NCBI GenBank assembly: GCA_964545715.1
Contig: CAZJHX010000068.1
Coordinates: 1 to 54,591, forward strand
Direction: 5' to 3'
DNA length: 54,591 nucleotides
From: CAZJHX01 sp964545715
GTDB taxonomy: Bacteria; Myxococcota_A; UBA9042; GCA-2863065
Position numbers and translations under genes: made by a program
Notes under the pieces: generated by a model
The model's input: the letters and a program-made list of their open reading frames with translations, nothing else
Databases searched by the model: none
What the model was told of the DNA's origin: nothing
Shown here: positions 39,977 to 48,720 of the stretch, piece by piece
Layout of the letters: every line of letters starts with the position of its first letter
How positions within the stretch are numbered: position 1 is the first letter of the stretch

Positions 39977-41965
39977 TTAGTTCCCTGTCTCCTTGAGGAA
40001 TCCCAGGTCCTTGAGGTCGAGACCCCCGGGATAGCCGTAGGAGACGTATTGGTCGTAGCCGTAGACGATGATGCCGATCTTGTCGTTGGACTCCACGCTG
40101 TGTGAGCCGTCCTTGATCAAGAATCGAATGGCGCTGAACTGGCCGGTGCCGATGGGCTCGAAGTCCAGCGGATCCAGCAGCTGCCCGTCGTAGCGCACCT
40201 CGGCGCCGGTGGGCGCGGTGATGGTCACGTAGTCCAGCTCGTATTTGTTGGGCGCCAGGAAGACATAGTCTTCGCGGTACTGCTCAAACGGCACGGCCAG
40301 CATGAAGGCCGGGTCGCCGATGCCCGCGTCGCCGGGCTGCGGGATGCCGTTGACGTTGGGCTCCGGTGAGTCCTGTGCGGCGAGGAACTGGCCGACGAGG
40401 ATGGGCTTGGTCGCGATGATCTCGAAGTCCTGGCCGGACTCGAACTCGAACCACTCGCCCGAGTGCAGCACCGGGATGACGGCCTGCGGCGGCACGGTCG
40501 TGATCTTCGTGTTGTCGTCGGCCGCCAGCAGGCGCCAGACGTCCTTCTCGGCGCCGCGCGGGAAGGTGCGGGCCGCGATGTAGTGCTTGCCCCAGGTCTT
40601 GACCGGGAACATCTGGTGCTCCAGGTGGTCCGCGCAGCAGGTGTTGAACTCCAGGCAGTCCAGCGGCGTCTCGCACTCTTTCTTGCCGTCCCAGGCGCAC
40701 ACGCCGGTGTCGTGACCGGGCTGCACGTTGCAGGCGGCGGTGTTGGGCGCGTTAGAGGCCTCGCTGCCGCCGAAGACCGCGACGCGCCGAGTGGCCAGCA
40801 CCACCGTACCCGTCATGTCCGAGCCGGGGCGGTTGGTCTCGATGTTCAGCACGTCGAACTGCTTCATGGTGCGGGTGATCGAGTCACCGGGCTCCAGGTG
40901 TGGGATACCGTTGGCCGGCAGCGTGGGCGCCGTCACCGTCACCGTCACGTCCGTGTCGCCCGGTTGGGTGGCGATGACCGTGATGTAGCTGCGCAGAATC
41001 TCAAAGGTCTGCTCGCGGGTCATCACGATGTACCACTTGCCCAGCACGTTCTCGGGCAGCAGCAGCGACGCGTCGTTGGAGAAGACGTTCTCGTTCTCCA
41101 GCGGGTTGAACTGGTAGGCCGTGATCGGAATGGAGGCTTGGACGCGATACGCCAGCGGCGCCTGCACCGTGGTGTCGATGTCGCGACGCGGCAGGTTGTA
41201 CACTCGGAGATCGCGCGGACCCAGCGGCTCGGTCGGGAAGGGCAGCTGGTTGGCGTCGAACAAGACCTCACCGTCCGAGTCGTAGATGTGGATCTCGGCC
41301 GGGCGCTTCTCGTCGGGGTTGGAGACCACGATGGCGTACTGAGCGCCGTTGGCGTCGTAGTAGCCGGCGCGGCCGCCCGGGACAAACGCGTTGTCCAGGT
41401 CCCCGCCCCAGTACTCGCAGCCCATGTAGGTGTTCCACTTCAGCGACAGCTCGCACAGCTTGACGCAGCCGGCGCCCTGGTCACCCTGGGTGCACATCTG
41501 GCCGTTGACGCCCGTGTTGCAGGATGTGCCGGGAGACCACGAGGCGTCGCCCTTGGCGTCCACCACGCACTCTTCGATCTGCTCGTCGTTGAGGCACCGC
41601 TTCTTGTTGGGTGTACACGCCAGGCAGCCGCCGGCCTCCTGGTTGCAGATCGACGAGCCGCCCTGGTCATCTTTGCATTGGTTGGACTCCCAGCCGTCGC
41701 CGTCCTCGTTGCACAGCACCGCGCCGCGGAAGTCGGGGGTGCACGCCTTGAACTCGCCGGGGCTGCACAGTGGCCAGCCGCCGTCGGGCGGGTCCACGCC
41801 GGTGTCCGTACCGGTCGTGTCGGTGCCGGTGTCAGAGGTGCCTGTGGTGCCCGTCGCCGTCGGGTCGCAGTCCGCGCCCTCGCAGTCCGTGTCCGAGCAA
41901 GCCGGTGCGCCCAGTGCGACCAGAATGAGCGTGACTACGAGCCACACGCGTTTACAACCAACCAT
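39977..41965 (-). CDS. IgGFc-binding-like lipoprotein (operon gene 1)
   Basis: A 662-residue lipoprotein; ATG 41965 follows AAAGGA. Signal VTLILVALGAPAC as lipobox, then a Thr/Gly/Asp linker and a Cys-rich zone (about 65-170, many paired Cys). The remaining ~490 residues match the IgGFc-binding-like family of bacterial surface proteins: GYYDANGAQYAIVVSNPDE, YRVQASIPITAYQFNPLEN, SNDASLLLPENVLGKWYIVM, VAVFGGSEASNAPN, CCADHLEHQMFPVKTWGKHY. In this family IgG binding is named by similarity; the bacterial ligand is unknown. First gene of a four-lipoprotein operon. Confidence 0.87.
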   Translation of the reverse strand: MVGCKRVWLVVTLILVALGAPACSDTDCEGADCDPTATGTTGTSDTGTDTTGTDTGVDPPDGGWPLCSPGEFKACTPDFRGAVLCNEDGDGWESNQCKDDQGGSSICNQEAGGCLACTPNKKRCLNDEQIEECVVDAKGDASWSPGTSCNTGVNGQMCTQGDQGAGCVKLCELSLKWNTYMGCEYWGGDLDNAFVPGGRAGYYDANGAQYAIVVSNPDEKRPAEIHIYDSDGEVLFDANQLPFPTEPLGPRDLRVYNLPRRDIDTTVQAPLAYRVQASIPITAYQFNPLENENVFSNDASLLLPENVLGKWYIVMTREQTFEILRSYITVIATQPGDTDVTVTVTAPTLPANGIPHLEPGDSITRTMKQFDVLNIETNRPGSDMTGTVVLATRRVAVFGGSEASNAPNTAACNVQPGHDTGVCAWDGKKECETPLDCLEFNTCCADHLEHQMFPVKTWGKHYIAARTFPRGAEKDVWRLLAADDNTKITTVPPQAVIPVLHSGEWFEFESGQDFEIIATKPILVGQFLAAQDSPEPNVNGIPQPGDAGIGDPAFMLAVPFEQYREDYVFLAPNKYELDYVTITAPTGAEVRYDGQLLDPLDFEPIGTGQFSAIRFLIKDGSHSVESNDKIGIIVYGYDQYVSYGYPGGLDLKDLGFLKETGN

Positions 41966-42087
41966 TAACTATCCTTTTGGGCCAAACCCCGCAGGTCCGC
42001 CATGCCCGCGAGCTAAACCATCCAGAACATATATAGAGGTATGGTCCGAGTCAATCGAAACGCGTTACGGAAAGGCTACTTAGAAGG

Positions 42088-42105
42088 GGGCGCGGGGCTG
42101 CGCCC
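42088..42105 (-). terminator. Probable terminator of the outer-membrane protein gene
   Basis: GGGCGC (42088-42093) pairs with GCGCCC (42100-42105) around a 6-nt loop. On the minus strand it is followed by CCTTCTAAG, a weak T-tract. It lies 28 bp past the stop at 42133. The rest of 41966-42132 is AT-richer spacer before the lipoprotein operon and probably holds its promoter. Confidence 0.45.
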
Positions 42106-42132
42106 GGAGCAGGCGAGGGGAGCGGCTGGTGC

Positions 42133-43392
42133 TTACCAGTCCTTGGAGAGCGCGGCCGACACGCCGAAGCCGCCGCCGGTGCCCGTGATGAAGTACGGAC
42201 CGCTCTGCCACCAGCTGGTGGCGACCTCGATGTCGAGGGACACGCCGGCCGGCATCTGGATGCCAACACCCGTGGTCAGCTTGTGGCGCACATCCGACTC
42301 ACCGGACGGACCCTGACCCTCGGGGATCTGGGCGTCGGTCACGTCGAAGGGCTCGTTGGTCTTGAAGACGATCTCCTGGCTGCCGCCGAAGCGGATGTCC
42401 AGCCAGTCCGTGACCTGCACGTCGACCGCCAGGTTGTAGTACGGCATGGCGTGCTCGCCGTTGGTGACCTTGGTGATGTTCAGGTCCTGGTTGCCCGGGG
42501 TGGTCTGGACAGACTCCTGACCGAAGGCGAAGCCGATACCAGGCTGCACGGTGATGCCCTCCGCCAGGTTCAGGCGGATGTCCATACCGAGGTTCAGGCC
42601 CCAACCGAAGCCGTCGAACAGGTCCTGATCGTCGCCTGTCAGCTGGCCGTTGTTGAGCCGCACGCCGACCTTCAGGAAGGGCACGAGCTCGTGGGGACCG
42701 CTGAACGGGATCGTCATGCGGCCCAGCAGACCGACGCCGAACTCGCTGTTGTTCGAGAGCACCTCGCCGCCATCGCCCTTGTCACCGAAGTGCGTGGGGG
42801 AGCCGAAGTAGACGTCCAGCGCCATGTCCAGGTCGGACGCGCCAATCGCCACACCGAGGCCGATGGTGAAGTCGATGACCAGGGGACCCTCGACGGTGGC
42901 GTCAGCGCGCGTGTCGTCCTGGGAGTACGTGCTGTCAGCCCAAACGCCCAGGCCGATGCCGAGACGGGCGGACCCGAAGTCGAGACCGAGCATGACGCTG
43001 CCCTTGTGGGTCGCGCCGGCATCGCCGTCGCTCGGGAAGCCCGGCCCCTGGCTGACCCCGTCAATGCTGTGCGTGCCGCGCGACATGTTGCTGCCGTAGA
43101 CCGCCAGAACCGTGGTCGGGTTGAAGTTGTAGTGGAAGCCGAACGACGTCGCGCCGTTTCCACCCGCGGGGTTGTTGAAGTCGGAGACGTGTCCGCCGAT
43201 CTCAATGCCGGCCCACGTGCCGTACTTCACCAACTCCGCAGGGAGCATGAAGATGTTTGCTTCGTCCAAGACGGTGATGTTCTTCACACCGCCGCCGACC
43301 GAGTTGATACGGGTCTGCGTGGCGCTGGCCGGGATGGTGAACATCGCCAGGGTCGCGACCGCCAGGGCCGTCGTAAAGAGGTGCCTTCTCAT
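42133..43392 (-). CDS. Outer-membrane beta-barrel protein
   Basis: A 419-residue protein; ATG 43392 follows GGAGG at 6-7 nt. Signal peptide ALAVATLAMFTIPASA. The mature chain alternates polar and hydrophobic residues with many Gly and aromatic girdles (FGFHYNFNPTTVLAVYGSNM, LVIDFTIGLGVAIGA, WGLNLGMDIRLNLAEGITV) and ends in a terminal Trp (SAALSKDW), as required for BAM recognition. About 14-16 strands seem possible. The length and fold resemble FadL- or porin-like transporters but no family motif is decisive. It has a good sigma70-type promoter. Confidence 0.85.
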   Translation of the reverse strand: MRRHLFTTALAVATLAMFTIPASATQTRINSVGGGVKNITVLDEANIFMLPAELVKYGTWAGIEIGGHVSDFNNPAGGNGATSFGFHYNFNPTTVLAVYGSNMSRGTHSIDGVSQGPGFPSDGDAGATHKGSVMLGLDFGSARLGIGLGVWADSTYSQDDTRADATVEGPLVIDFTIGLGVAIGASDLDMALDVYFGSPTHFGDKGDGGEVLSNNSEFGVGLLGRMTIPFSGPHELVPFLKVGVRLNNGQLTGDDQDLFDGFGWGLNLGMDIRLNLAEGITVQPGIGFAFGQESVQTTPGNQDLNITKVTNGEHAMPYYNLAVDVQVTDWLDIRFGGSQEIVFKTNEPFDVTDAQIPEGQGPSGESDVRHKLTTGVGIQMPAGVSLDIEVATSWWQSGPYFITGTGGGFGVSAALSKDW

Positions 43393-43418
43393 CCAATCCT
43401 CCGAGCTAGTCGTGAGCG

Positions 43419-43447
43419 AGTATCGGGTTGGCCCGTAAACGGGTCAA
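43419..43447 (-). promoter_or_regulatory. Sigma70-type promoter of the outer-membrane protein gene
   Basis: On the minus strand, -35 TTGACC (43447-43442), a 17-bp spacer and -10 GATACT (43424-43419); transcription would begin near 43412, about 20 nt before the ATG. The spacer contains an imperfect palindrome GACCCGTTTACGGGCC, which could be a repressor operator. Confidence 0.55.
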
Positions 43448-43477
43448 AAAATTAGAGTTTTCAATGATTTGTAGAAC

Positions 43478-43510
43478 ACGTTGCACCGGCCCCTGATCAC
43501 GGTGCAGCGT
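43478..43510. promoter_or_regulatory. 11-bp stem inverted repeat upstream of ftsE
   Basis: ACGTTGCACCG (43478-43488) pairs with CGGTGCAGCGT (43500-43510), with one G-U, around an 11-nt loop. It lies between divergent genes, so it is unlikely to be a terminator. It could be an operator, or a leader hairpin 38 nt before the ftsE ATG. Confidence 0.4.
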
Positions 43511-43548
43511 TCTTGTCGGCCCCCAGTTGTGGTGGTACGGTCCGACGA

Positions 43549-44259
43549 ATGCTGCAGCTTTATCACGTCTACAAGCGCTATCCAAACGGTGTTGAGGCGC
43601 TCAATGATGTGAACCTTAGAGTCCATGAGAGCGAGTTTGTATTCCTCTCGGGGCCCTCGGGCGCAGGAAAGACAACTCTCATAAAGATTCTACTTGGTTA
43701 CGAGAAGGCGACGGCCGGGCAGGTGCTGGTTAATGGGCGCAATCTGGGAGTCTTGAGACAAGGATCAATTCCGTATCTGCGCCGGAACATCGGCGTGGTG
43801 TGGCAGGACTTCAAGCTGCTCAACCGCCGGTCGGTTTTCGACAATGTAGCGATCTCATTGGAGATTCTGGGGCTGCGTCCCAAGGAGATCCAGCGCCGCG
43901 TGAACCAGATCCTGGAGGTCGTCGGCCTGGAGGCCTACGCCAGCGCCAAGCCGCAGATGCTGTCGGGTGGCGAGCAGCAGCGCGTTGCCATCGCCCGGGC
44001 GCTGGTCAACGAGCCTGCGATCTTGCTGGCGGACGAGCCCACGGGCAACCTGGATCCGGACCTGTCCCTGGAGATCATGAACCTGCTGCTGGACCTGCAG
44101 CAAAAGGGCACGACGGTGATGGTCGCGACGCACGATCACTTTCTGCTGGAGCGATACAGCCGGCGCACCATCCTGCTGAACCGGGGCTACCTCATCGAGG
44201 ACGGCCTGGCGGCGGACAGCATGCTGGACGACGACGAAGAAGAGGTCGCGGGGCTTTAG
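43549..44259 (+). CDS. ftsE: Cell division ATP-binding protein FtsE
   Basis: A 236-residue ABC ATPase. Walker A GPSGAGKTT at 35-43, Q-loop VVWQDFKLL, signature LSGGEQQR, Walker B ILLADEPTGNLDP, H-loop VATHDH. The spacing and the NLDPDLSLEIMNLL region are typical of FtsE. With FtsX it uses ATP to drive a periplasmic murein-hydrolase activator at the division site. The acidic C-terminus (DDDEEE) is a local feature. The start ATG 43549 has a weak ribosome site. One base separates its stop from ftsX. Confidence 0.95.
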   Translation: MLQLYHVYKRYPNGVEALNDVNLRVHESEFVFLSGPSGAGKTTLIKILLGYEKATAGQVLVNGRNLGVLRQGSIPYLRRNIGVVWQDFKLLNRRSVFDNVAISLEILGLRPKEIQRRVNQILEVVGLEAYASAKPQMLSGGEQQRVAIARALVNEPAILLADEPTGNLDPDLSLEIMNLLLDLQQKGTTVMVATHDHFLLERYSRRTILLNRGYLIEDGLAADSMLDDDEEEVAGL

Positions 44260-44260
44260 C

Positions 44261-45160
44261 ATGTCGCTTTACCGCATCGGCTACTTCATTCGTGAGGCCT
44301 TCAAGAACATCAAGGCGTCGCCGCTGCTGACAGGCATCTCGATCCTGACAATCAGCGTTTCCTTGATCCTGGTCGGCTTCTTCGGAGGCCTGCTGTTCGC
44401 GGCGGGCGGCCTCATCGACAAGGTGGCCGAGGACGTGAGGATCAGCGCCTACCTGGACCCGGCGACACCTCAGGACCAGGTGGACGCGCTCAAGGCCCAG
44501 ATCGAGCAGCGTCGCGGCGTCGAGTCGGTGGTGTTCATCCCCATCGAAGAGGATCGCGCGCGCAACCGGGCGTTGCTCTCGGAGGAGCTGCTCGCCGGCT
44601 TGGACGAGGAGAGCATCCCGGCCGTACCCACGCTGGAGATCGTGCTGGAGAAAGAGCGGCGACTGCGGCGCGACGTCGACCACATCAGCGCCTGGGCCGT
44701 GCAGCTGGAGGGTGTCGCGGGCGTCTCGGATGTCGAGATGGGCATGGACAAGATTCGGCTCGGGCTGGCCTTCGTCGACGTCTTTAATAGCCTGGCGTGG
44801 TGGATCTGCGGCGTGCTGGTCATCGCGGCCATCTTCTTTGTGTTCTCCACCATCAAGATGGCCGTGCACTCTCGCGCGGACGAGATCGAGATCCTGCGCC
44901 TGGTCGGCGCGACCGGCCGCTTTATTCGGCTGCCCTTCTACCTGGAGGGGCTGTTTCAAGGGCTCATGGGCAGCATCATCGCGTTTTCGTCGGTGGTCTA
45001 CATCCACCATCGGCTGAACAGCTACATCCGCGAAGAGCACCTGCTCGACGTCGATCTGGACCTGATCCCGACGCCGCTCATCGTGTGGTTCTTCGCCGGA
45101 GGCATCCTGTTGGGCCTGCTCGGCAGCGTCTTCTCCGTCGGCCGTTATCTCAGGGGCTGA
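44261..45160 (+). CDS. ftsX: Cell division protein FtsX
   Basis: A 299-residue four-TM protein of the FtsX/MacB type. TM1 near 22-50, a large extracytoplasmic domain (about 50-170; RISAYLDPATPQDQVDALKA), then TM2-TM4 (WWICGVLVIAAIFFVFSTI, GLFQGLMGSIIAFSSVVYIH, LIVWFFAGGILLGLLGSVFS). The coupling helix region HSRADEIEILRLVGATGRFI is highly characteristic. It follows ftsE by one base and precedes the EnvC-like gene by one base. Confidence 0.95.
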   Translation: MSLYRIGYFIREAFKNIKASPLLTGISILTISVSLILVGFFGGLLFAAGGLIDKVAEDVRISAYLDPATPQDQVDALKAQIEQRRGVESVVFIPIEEDRARNRALLSEELLAGLDEESIPAVPTLEIVLEKERRLRRDVDHISAWAVQLEGVAGVSDVEMGMDKIRLGLAFVDVFNSLAWWICGVLVIAAIFFVFSTIKMAVHSRADEIEILRLVGATGRFIRLPFYLEGLFQGLMGSIIAFSSVVYIHHRLNSYIREEHLLDVDLDLIPTPLIVWFFAGGILLGLLGSVFSVGRYLRG

Positions 45161-45161
45161 G

Positions 45162-46241
45162 TTGAGCCTGCTACCGACACTGGCGCTGTTGCTGGCCGCC
45201 GCGGGCCCGCCCGTGGAGAGCGTCGAGGCGCTGCCCAAGCTGCTGGAGGAGGAGTACGACCTGCTGGAGGCGCTGGACCAGCTGGACGAGGACCGCCGCC
45301 TGCAGGAGAAGCTGCTGGCCGAGAATCAGACCAAGCGCGTGGAGGTGATCTCGCGTCGGGATCGCGCCGCCGCCGCCCACGCCACGGCGGAAGAGCGGCT
45401 GGAGATCGAGCGCGCGCGGATCCGGCGCCGCATCCGGGTCTACGTGGAGCTGAAGCAGGTGCGCGACTGGCAGGTGATGGCCAGCGCCGGCGACTATGCC
45501 AGTTACTTGAGAAAGCGCCGGCTGCTCTCCGATCTGCTGGAGGGCGATGAGAAGCGCATCGCGGCGTACCAGAAGGTGGTCGAGCACTATCGGCAGGCCA
45601 AGGCCACGCACAACCAGGAGCTTGCGGAGCTGAAGGCCGTCGAGGAGGCCATCGCGCAGGCGCAGAGCCGGCTGGAGCGCGACAAGGCGATCAAGCTGGC
45701 GCTCTTGGAGAGCGTGCGGTCCGAAAAGAGCTTCTTCGAGAAGGCGGATCACGACCTGGGCAAGGCGGCCCTGGACCTGCAGCACCAGATCGACAACTTC
45801 GAAGAGTGGAAGGGCAAGCGCCTGTGGTTCCGCGATCTCAAGGGCCAGTATCTGCTGCCGCTGCCTGGCGGGAACGTGGCGCGCCCGTACGGGGAGAGCA
45901 AGCACCCGCGCTTCAAGACCGTGACGATGCATCGAGGCATCGACTTTGTTGTCGGGACGGGCCGTCGCTCGACGAAGAAGGTGCGCGTCATCTACTGGGG
46001 CCGTGTCGCGTTCGCCGGGTGGCTGAAGGGCTTTGGCAATACGGTCATCGTCGACCACACCAAAAACGACTACACCCTGTACGCGCATCTCTCCCGGATC
46101 GGCGTGAAGAAGGGCGACATTCTGAAGAGCCGCGAGGTGATCGGGCGGATCGGCGCATCCGGCAGCCTGGACGGCGAGCGACTGTATTTTGAGCTGCGCA
46201 TCGACGGTAAGACGGTCAACCCCAAGAAGTGGTTCCGTTGA
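45162..46241 (+). CDS. EnvC-like murein hydrolase activator with degenerate LytM domain
   Basis: A 359-residue protein; TTG 45162 follows AGGGG. Signal peptide LLPTLALLLAAAG, a long coiled coil (about 25-215; many Glu/Arg/Gln heptads), then a C-terminal LytM/M23 domain. The first metal motif HRGID is present (HxxxD) and YAHLS is kept, but the final HxH is replaced: ERLYFELR instead of HLHFEIR, as in E. coli EnvC. So it is probably a non-enzymatic activator that docks on FtsX through the coiled coil and turns on amidases. Tightly coupled to ftsEX and to the next protease gene. Confidence 0.9.
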   Translation: MSLLPTLALLLAAAGPPVESVEALPKLLEEEYDLLEALDQLDEDRRLQEKLLAENQTKRVEVISRRDRAAAAHATAEERLEIERARIRRRIRVYVELKQVRDWQVMASAGDYASYLRKRRLLSDLLEGDEKRIAAYQKVVEHYRQAKATHNQELAELKAVEEAIAQAQSRLERDKAIKLALLESVRSEKSFFEKADHDLGKAALDLQHQIDNFEEWKGKRLWFRDLKGQYLLPLPGGNVARPYGESKHPRFKTVTMHRGIDFVVGTGRRSTKKVRVIYWGRVAFAGWLKGFGNTVIVDHTKNDYTLYAHLSRIGVKKGDILKSREVIGRIGASGSLDGERLYFELRIDGKTVNPKKWFR

Positions 46242-47401
46242 GGTTCCTCGTCGTCGCAGCGCTGCTGATCCCCCTGGCAGCCGGCGCGCAGATCAAGCGC
46301 GAGCAGCTGGACGAGGCGCTGGAAGCGGCGCGCAACGGCCACGTCGACTCGCCTGACAAGAGCAAGCTCTACCGCGGCGCTATCGAGGGCGCGCTGAAGT
46401 CGCTGGATCCCTACTCGACCTATCTCAGCCTCAAGGATCTGGAGCGCCTGCGCAGCCGCATCAAGGGGCGCTACTCCGGCATCGGCGTGGAGATCGGCAT
46501 CAGGGACGGACTGCTGACGATCATCGCGCCGATTCGGGGTGGGCCGGCTGCTCGCGCGGGCATCCTGGCGGGCGATGTGGTGGTGAAGATCGGGGACAAA
46601 TCCGCCCGCGGCATGACAACTCGCGACAGCTCCGACCTGCTCCTGGGCAAGCCCGGCACGCCGGTCGCCGTTACCGTGCGCACGCCGGATGTCGCCAAGT
46701 CCAAGCGGACGTTGAAGCTGACGCGCGAGAAGATCGTGATCCGACCCGTGGAAGCGACGCTGATCGAGGCCGGTGGCCGGCGAATAGCCCACGCTCAGGT
46801 CTCGGCGTTTCAGCGCGACACGACGGTGGCGCTGGCAACCGCGCTGGAGAAGCTGAAGCCGCTGGACGGCGTCATCCTGGACCTGAGGGACAACCCGGGC
46901 GGGCTTCTTTCCGCCGCCGTGGGTGTGACCGCGATGTTCTTGGAGAACGGGGCGATCGTCAGCACGGTCGGTCGAGATGGGGTGCCCCAGTCCGCCTACG
47001 ACGCTGAGGGCGCGCACAAGGGTCACGAGTGGCTGCGATCCCGGGAGCTGGCGTTGGCGGTGCTCGTGAACGTGGGCAGCGCCTCGGCATCGGAGATCGT
47101 GGCGGGCGCACTGTCGGATCGGGGACGCGCCGTGCTCGTGGGCGAGAAGACCTTCGGCAAAGGCAGCGTGCAGTCGCTGATCACGCTGTCCGGCGGCGCC
47201 GCGCTGAAGCTGACGACCGCGCGCTATCGCCTGCCCGCGGGGCGCATGATCGACGGCCTGGGCCTGGAGCCCGATCTCACCGCCAAAGGCGACGCTGCGC
47301 TGCCGCTGGCGCTGGACGTGATCCGCTCCTGGCGCCGCCTGCGCGGCAAGCGCGGGTCGCTGCTCAAAGCCCGAAGGACTCGTTGGCCGAGGAGAATGTG
47401 A
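46238..47401 (+). CDS. S41 C-terminal processing peptidase
   Basis: A 387-residue carboxy-terminal processing protease; TTG 46238 overlaps the EnvC-like stop (TTGA). Signal RFLVVAALLIPLAAGAQ, an N-terminal helical cap (DPYSTYLSLKDLERL), a PDZ domain (about 75-165; YSGIGVEIGIRDG ... GPAARAGILAGDVVVKI), and the Ser-Lys core: NPGGLL, Ser in NVGSASASEIVAGAL, Lys in GEKTFGKGSVQ. A periplasmic enzyme next to FtsEX suggests control of murein hydrolases by proteolysis. The basic tail KARRTRWPRR lies in the 38-bp overlap with the convergent gene and is probably not family sequence. Confidence 0.92.
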   Translation: MRFLVVAALLIPLAAGAQIKREQLDEALEAARNGHVDSPDKSKLYRGAIEGALKSLDPYSTYLSLKDLERLRSRIKGRYSGIGVEIGIRDGLLTIIAPIRGGPAARAGILAGDVVVKIGDKSARGMTTRDSSDLLLGKPGTPVAVTVRTPDVAKSKRTLKLTREKIVIRPVEATLIEAGGRRIAHAQVSAFQRDTTVALATALEKLKPLDGVILDLRDNPGGLLSAAVGVTAMFLENGAIVSTVGRDGVPQSAYDAEGAHKGHEWLRSRELALAVLVNVGSASASEIVAGALSDRGRAVLVGEKTFGKGSVQSLITLSGGAALKLTTARYRLPAGRMIDGLGLEPDLTAKGDAALPLALDVIRSWRRLRGKRGSLLKARRTRWPRRM

Positions 47402-48638
47402 GACTGGGCTGCGGTCCGCCTCCGACGACGTAGATCCGACTCCCGACTGTGGCCGCACCCAGGCCGTGGCGTGCGGTCGGCATGGGCGGCAGCGTCTCCC
47501 AGCCCGCGTCGGCTGACCAGGCCTCATGTTCGTCGAAGGTGCCCGAGGTCTGCTCGCCGCCGAAGACGTGGCACCGCCCATTGAGGACGGCAGCTGCGAT
47601 GCCGCTGCGTGGTGTCGGCAGGGGCTCGGCGTCGCTCCAGGCGTTGGTCTGAGGGTCGTAGACCTCGTGCGCGTCCTGGTTGTTGAGGCCGCCGATGCGA
47701 CCGCCAAAGATGTGCAGCTGGCCGTCCAGCGCACACGCGGCCACGTGCTCGCGGGCGAGCTTCATGGGCGGCAGCGAGGCGTCCCACTCGTCGGTGTGGG
47801 GATCGTACCGAACCAGCGAGCCGGTGATGCCGGTGTCGCTCAGCCCGCCGGCGACGTAGATCCGGCTGCCGATCGCCGCCGCTCCGGCCGCGCCGCGGGG
47901 CGCCGGCGCCAACGCTCTGGGCTTCCACGAGTCATCGCCGGGCTTCCAGGACAGCACATCGGCGGTTGGCTCGAACCCCAGCCCCGAGCTGAGCGCGGCG
48001 ACCATGTACACGACGCCGTCAAGCTCGACCAGGCTGGCGTGGTGGTACCCGGACTTGGGCAGTGGCGCGATCTTGGACCAGGAGTCCCCCGCGGTGTCGT
48101 ACTGCCAGGCGTCTGCCGGCGCGTTGATGCCCACGAAGCCGCCCGCGATCACGACGGTGTTGCCCACCCCGACCGCAGAGTTTTCCGTGACCTCGTACGG
48201 GAGCTCGGCATGCGTTCGCCACTCAGGGAGGTCGACGCAGCCCTGCTGGGCCCCCACGACGACGACGGACCAGCTGGCGCTGAGCGAGATCTCCTCCACC
48301 GCGACGGTGACCGTGAGCACGAGCTGTTTGGGATCCGAGCCGATGAGCAGGGAGTCGCAGCCGTGCAATGTCAGGGTATGGCCGACTGTCTCTACCGCAT
48401 CACCGAAGGACCACGCGATGTCCGGCTCTGCCGTGCAGCTGGTCTTGAGCGCGTGCTCCACGCTGAACGTGACAGCTGCTCCCGGACGCCGCTCGATCTC
48501 GATCGGCCCGGATCCGGCCGGCTCCAGGAGGTGTTGCTGCAGCTCTGCAGTACACGGTCCGGTCGTGGCGTCCGGGGTTTCTTGTGAAGCCTCGACACAG
48601 CCGACAAACACCACCAGCACAGCAAGCAACACGCGCAT
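47364..48638 (-). CDS. Kelch-repeat lipoprotein
   Basis: A 424-residue lipoprotein; ATG 48638. Signal RVLLAVLVVFVGC gives the lipobox. An N-terminal Cys-containing beta domain (about 25-140) precedes five or six Kelch blades with GG doublets and W/Y anchors (VVIAGGFVGINAPADAWQYD, RIYVAGGLSDTGITGSLVRY, QLHIFGGRIGGLNNQDAHEV, RCHVFGGEQTSG, RIYVVGGGPQ). A surface-exposed propeller is likely, ligand unknown. Its 3' end overlaps the ctp gene by 38 bp in antisense. Confidence 0.87.
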   Translation of the reverse strand: MRVLLAVLVVFVGCVEASQETPDATTGPCTAELQQHLLEPAGSGPIEIERRPGAAVTFSVEHALKTSCTAEPDIAWSFGDAVETVGHTLTLHGCDSLLIGSDPKQLVLTVTVAVEEISLSASWSVVVVGAQQGCVDLPEWRTHAELPYEVTENSAVGVGNTVVIAGGFVGINAPADAWQYDTAGDSWSKIAPLPKSGYHHASLVELDGVVYMVAALSSGLGFEPTADVLSWKPGDDSWKPRALAPAPRGAAGAAAIGSRIYVAGGLSDTGITGSLVRYDPHTDEWDASLPPMKLAREHVAACALDGQLHIFGGRIGGLNNQDAHEVYDPQTNAWSDAEPLPTPRSGIAAAVLNGRCHVFGGEQTSGTFDEHEAWSADAGWETLPPMPTARHGLGAATVGSRIYVVGGGPQPSLTFSSANESFGL

Positions 48639-48720
48639 GCGCCAAGTCTACAGAATGAGGCGGGCGCGTTGTGCTAGTATCCGCCCGATTGAATCACTGT
48701 TCATGCCGGGAGTTCCGCTC

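Noticed and set aside
48004..48720. In-frame extension of the subtilase upstream by 239 codons
   Set aside because: It is antisense to the Kelch lipoprotein. The signal peptide and GGGAG site place the start at 48721.
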